In this document: positions 59,784-64,000 of the stretch, in pieces
Numbering within the stretch: position 1 is the first letter of the stretch
Layout of the letters: each line of letters begins with the position of its first letter
From: Populus alba
Taxonomy: Eukaryota > Streptophyta > Magnoliopsida > Malpighiales > Salicaceae
Direction of reading: 5' to 3'
NCBI RefSeq assembly: GCF_005239225.2
Contig: NC_133300.1
Location: forward strand, 7,345,875 to 7,409,874
Length of the DNA: 64,000 nucleotides
Notes under the pieces: model-generated
The model's input: the letters and a program-made list of their open reading frames with translations, nothing else
Told to the model about the DNA's origin: nothing
Database searches by the model: none
Position numbers and translations under genes: made by a program

Positions 59784-61534
59784 CTAGTGATATGACCCGC
59801 GCGATACCGCGGGTTAATTTATTTTTGCTTAAAAAATATCAAAAAAACTAAGGTTAAAAAGTGTTATGTCTTCTGTAAAGTTATACCCAAGAGTCTTGGG
59901 TTTGGCTGCAACACCTAACTTAAGAGTAATATTTATAATATTAATAATAACATTAAACTTGCATGACGTAAGTTTAAGTCGGTTTGACTGCAACACCGGA
60001 CCCAATAGCCTTGGATATGGGTCTGACTGCAAGGTCGTGTCATAAAAATTATGATAATCAAATAGATTAATAAAAAAAAACTAACATAAAGAAAAAAACT
60101 AACGAAGAAAAATAATTTTTTTTTAATTAACTGGGTTAACCCTTCAAACCAATTTAACCCGGCAAATCTTGGATTCATGTCGTGAAAGTTTGATAATTAA
60201 ATAGGAAAAAAAAATTGATGGGTTACCCATAATTAATTGGGCTAACATGTGAAACCAGTTAATCCATCAAACCCGAGATCTGTTTCATGAAAGTTTGATA
60301 ACTAAATATAAAAAAATTTAACCTTAACAAACTAAATTAAAAAAAAAAATTAACTAAAAAGAAAAACAAACAAAAAGCATCAACCTTTTTATTGTGGACT
60401 GCATTGTGCAGTTCACAGTCAAAGGTAAAAAAAAATAAAAAAAATAAAGGCATCAAACGATAACTAAATAGAAAAAAAATTAATATTAATGAACTAAATT
60501 AAATAAAAAAATATTAATTAAAAAGAAAAAATAAAGAAAAAAAACATATAAGAAGAAAAAAAACAAATGAAGAAAGAGAAAAAAAAAATCTTAATTAACT
60601 ATGAATCAATTGGGTTAACTCCTTCAAATCTGGGATCCGTGTCATAAAAGTCTAATAATTAAATAGAAAAAAATTAATATTAAAAAATAATTAAATAAAT
60701 AAAAAAAGAAAAAAGAAAAAAACCAAAGGCATCAGCTTTTTCACTATAGATTGCACTGTGCAGTCAACGTAAAAGGCTTAAAAAGAAAAAGAAACAAAGG
60801 CACACGCCACGGGTATTTTTTTTTCTTGTATATTTTCTGCAAAAATATACCCAAAAGCCTTGGGTTTAGTTGCAACACTTGACATAAGAGTAATATTTAT
60901 AATATTAATAATAATATTAAACTTACATGACTCAAGTTTAAGTGAGTATGACTACAACACCAGACCAATAGCCTTAGATGTGGATCTGACTGTAAGGTTG
61001 TGTCATAAAAGTGTGATAATTAAATAAATTAATTAAAAAAAAAACAGGAAGAAAAAAACTAATGAAGAAAAAGAAAAAAAATTTGAAATTAATTGGGTTA
61101 ACCCTCAAACTAAGCTAACCCGTCAAACTTGGGATTCGCATCATGAAAGTTTGATAACTGCATAGAAAAAAAAATTGTCGGGTTAACCCATAATTAATTT
61201 GGTTAACCCATGAAACCAGGTTAACCTATAATTAATTTAACAAAATAAATTAAACGAAAAAATTAATTAAAAAGAAAAACTAGAAAAAAAAAATATGGGT
61301 TAACCTGTTAAATCCAGAATGCATGTTATAAAAGTTTGAGATAGAAAAAAATTTAACATTAACAATTTTTTTTTAAATATCCATTAAAAAAATAAATAAA
61401 AAAACAACATAAAAAAAAAGTAAAAAAAAAAAACGAACGAAAAAAAAAAGACAGCTTAGCTTTTACTGTGGACTGCACTGTGCAGTCCATAGTAAAAGAC
61501 CGGGCCCTTTTAGCTATTTATAATATATATTGGC
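59784..61534 (-). mobile_element. Candidate non-autonomous Helitron (~1.75 kb)
   Basis: On the minus strand the element ends in CTAG followed by T (787-783 within 59,7xx), 11 bases after a hairpin with perfect 7-bp GC-rich arms (ACCCGCG at 59795-59801, CGCGGGT at 59808-59814 on plus, 6-base loop). This is the CTRR-T plus hairpin 3' signature of Helitrons. The opposite end is near 61534, where an AT-rich start precedes 'gctaaaagggccc'; the expected 5' TC is not seen, so it may be mutated or the boundary misplaced. Inside, a ~200-bp block at 59830-60060 is repeated at 60835-61025, and a 'gactgcactgtgcagtc' palindrome occurs three times. There is no Rep/helicase coding sequence. Confidence 0.5.
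61460..61498. repeat. 39-bp near-perfect palindrome
   Basis: The arms 61460-61478 and 61480-61498 are 19 bp each, reverse-complementary except at one position, around a single central base. Weaker versions of the same 'gactgcactgtgcagtc' core lie at about 60393-60425 and 60742-60772. All three are inside the Helitron-like unit. Confidence 0.75.
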
Positions 61535-61680
61535 GTCCGGGTTAGTTTGTATGCAATTTGACTAATTCTATAGATTCTAAAGTTAATAATTATATAAATA
61601 TTTAATTACCTTAAAATTTATGAGATTCAAATGATAATATCTATAAAATAAATCTAAATTCTAACTGCTGTAGCATCAGC
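61535..61680 (-). mobile_element. SINE remnant, family A
   Basis: It aligns with the reverse complement of 6390-6557: 'ggcgtccgggttagtttgta', 'gactaattctatag', 'aaagttaataattatataa', 'ttaccttaaaatttatgaga' and 'ctaaattctaactgctg'. It abuts the Helitron-like unit directly, with no intervening poly-T. It is highly diverged. Confidence 0.55.
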
Positions 61681-62013
61681 CCTCAGAATTCACATTCACA
61701 GTCTTTGTTTTTAAGTTCTTTAGATTCGATCGTTGATCTTAACAAAGCATATAGACGATCATGATACACAAAGTCAGTCTTATATTTTCTTGGCCTGTCA
61801 ATGTCTGAAAACGTGGAAAAATAAGCCCAGCGAACACGAAATAAAAGAATAAACGATTCGAAATAAAATAAACCAACAAGAAACCTCATTATTCTCTCAA
61901 GAAAAAATAAACAAATAAGTGGGGCAGAAACTATACCAAACACTTCATCCAAGTAAAAAAAAAAAATGAAAAAAAAAAAAAAGAAACTGGGCATGGCTAC
62001 TGCCTTCTATGTT

Positions 62014-62017
<4 letters not shown>

Positions 62018-62065
<48 letters not shown>
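62018..62065. repeat. (AT)24 microsatellite
   Basis: An uninterrupted AT dinucleotide run of 48 bp, the longest simple repeat in the window and likely length-polymorphic. Confidence 0.95.
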
Positions 62066-62067
<2 letters not shown>

Positions 62068-64000
62068 ATTAATAACTAAAGAGTTATTATATTACATATT
62101 AAAACTTTATCATTGATTTTTTAAAAAGAAAATTTAGACACGACCATCTTAACCGAAACCCACATCTCCAACAAAAAAAACTTAGATTAAATTGAGTTTA
62201 GACAATCAATTTTACATGGGGTGACCAATTATTTTAGGAATTTAGGGTTAGTGTTAGGATTTAAAAATTGGAGATATGAGTGCAGTTTATAACATATTAG
62301 GAGAGTAATACAAAATATGAATTCTTGTAACTGAAAATACAGGTATTTGGTTGGTTTCAAATGAGAAAATAGAGAGAAATCAATTAAAAACATTAGATTA
62401 ACAAGAAAAAGGGGGCTTTTCCATTCTCCCTTTTTTGTTTCTAATTTATCAATAATTTTTCCCTTTTTTCTCACACTACTCATAAATATATATATTATTT
62501 ATTTTTTCGCAGTCATATTTCATTTGAAATTTGATTTAGCTTGTATTATATCTGATATTATCTGAAATGTTTTCAATTCCCATCAACATTCTCAATATTT
62601 CGATGAAAAAAACAAAGAAAGAAGATAGAGACTGGTTTTGACAACAGCCTTTTTCTTCTTTTTTATTAAAAAACATAAAAAGAAGCAAACGTGTAGATTT
62701 TCTTTTTAATAGATTATTTATCTTGTGCTACTATTTTGTTGAATCTTAAATCTCTAAGAACAGCAATGATTATTTTTAATTTGATTTTTTTTTTTTATTA
62801 AAAAAAAAATAAATCGAATTAAAAAAAAAAAAAATTGAATCGAAACAAATTTAAACTGACCTGTTTTCAGTTCGGATCAATTCAGTTTTTTAGGACAAAA
62901 CCGATTCAAACTGATTTCATTCGTTTTTTCAGTTTGGCTCAGTTTTTATGGTTTTTCGGTTTGGTTCGGTTTGGTTTTTTTGGTTTCAGGCTTATAAAAC
63001 AAAACCGAAACAAATCAGTTTTTTCAAAATTATAATCGATTTAATCAGTTTTTTTTTTCAAAAAATTTTCAATTATTTTTTTTTAATTTTTTTAATTTAA
63101 TTAATTTTTTAATTTTTTTCTCATTCCTATCTCGAACCCATTAACCAAAATTCTTTAACATCTCACTCTAAACACTTGCCAGGACATTGTAGGGTAAGGG
63201 ATCATATGTTTTTTTTTTTTTTTTTTTTTGCTTTTAGATTTTCGGGGATAGAAGAAAAGGATTGTTTGTTTTATACCTTTAGTTTTTTCAAAAGAATAAA
63301 CTCGACTGCCATTATCACAAATTTTCATACATTGATTATTTAGAAAGAAAAATTAAATTTGATGGACGTACAAATTGATTGAGGGTACTTCTTACACTTG
63401 AATAAAAAAACTTTACGAACCATTTTTTTTTTTTTAATTTTAAAAATCTTAGTAGTTCTTACGTTGGAAAACAAAAATAATAAAAAACGTTTTCTATTTC
63501 TTTTTTAATTTTGAAAATATAAACAGAAAACATAAATCACAAATGATACCAAAATAATTCCTAAATAACATTGAAAAATAAAATGTCATCATTTTATTAT
63601 TCAACAATTATATCATATTTTTGTATTTAATACCTTTTTATCCAGTGAAGTAAATTCAACTTTTAATGAATTCAGTTTATTTAGTTATTATGTAATGAAA
63701 AGAGCTACTCTATCATGTATCTCAAGACTCAACTTGACTTTCAATAAATCGAAATACAATTTTCTTTTAATAATAGAATGATGCCTCCATATTTTACAAA
63801 GAGAATAAAAGTTTTTGTTTATGAAATGTATTTTTAATAACCATGAATTACAAAAATGTTAAGAAACTCAACAGAGTCAATAATCCAAGTAATAAGTTTG
63901 ATAAATTAACATGAAATTATTTAGCCTGATTCAATATGTTATTATTTTGATATTAAAAAAAATCTCATAATGAATTTTTTGAAAAGTCAAGCCATATTTT
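62066..64000. other. AT-rich intergenic DNA to window end
   Basis: No gene is seen. Positions 62840-63030 contain recurrent 'ggttcggtttggttt' and 'aaaaccgattcaaact' words, a common plant repeat motif. The 66-codon frame at 62835-63035 is made of these words and is not credible. Poly-T of about 23 bp lies at 63208-63230. The last 700 bp show nothing recognisable. Confidence 0.5.

Noticed and set aside
62835..63035. Phe-rich 66-codon frame
   Set aside because: Built from 'ggttcggtttggttt'-type repeat words.

Overview
This is a 64 kb stretch of AT-rich plant nuclear DNA, from a eudicot tree and most likely Populus or another Salicaceae. Three spliced genes with GT-AG introns can be reconstructed. 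The rest is old, small transposable-element debris: tRNA-derived SINEs, a very abundant short element with gtttgg-type ends, LTR fragments, a Helitron-like unit and several minisatellites. The eudicot call rests on gene structure and protein families. The Salicaceae call is inference from the repeat style and was not searched.

Layout. 1-6.6 kb holds AT-rich DNA, a 65-bp minisatellite beside an LTR promoter fragment, a copia-type solo-LTR candidate and a SINE. 7.9-8.1 kb holds one possible orphan terminal exon. 10.3-14.2 kb (minus) is a five-exon gene for a basic, coiled-coil, DLNLP-containing nuclear protein, with a telo-box and a TGGGCC site upstream. 14.5-36 kb is repeat-dominated: MITE-like elements, two SINEs with clear target-site duplications, a 21-bp minisatellite, LTR fragments and a near-perfect hairpin. 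36.2-39.2 kb (plus) is a three-exon KRP/ICK cyclin-dependent-kinase inhibitor. 42.2-47.3 kb (minus) is a heavily decayed Ty1/copia retrotransposon. 47.9-48.4 kb is a head-to-tail trimer of the MITE-like element. 48.7-49.0 kb (minus) is a frameshifted coding relic. 50.7-51.3 kb is a second minisatellite. 55.2-57.6 kb (minus) is a three-exon cytochrome b5. 59.8-61.5 kb is a Helitron-like unit abutting a SINE remnant.

The three intact genes are unrelated (cell-cycle inhibition, a putative transcription-associated nuclear protein, and ER electron transfer) and form no pathway or cluster. I found no tRNA, rRNA or CRISPR features and no evidence for a novel multi-gene system. The unusual material lies in repeat structure and in one unrecognised broken coding region.
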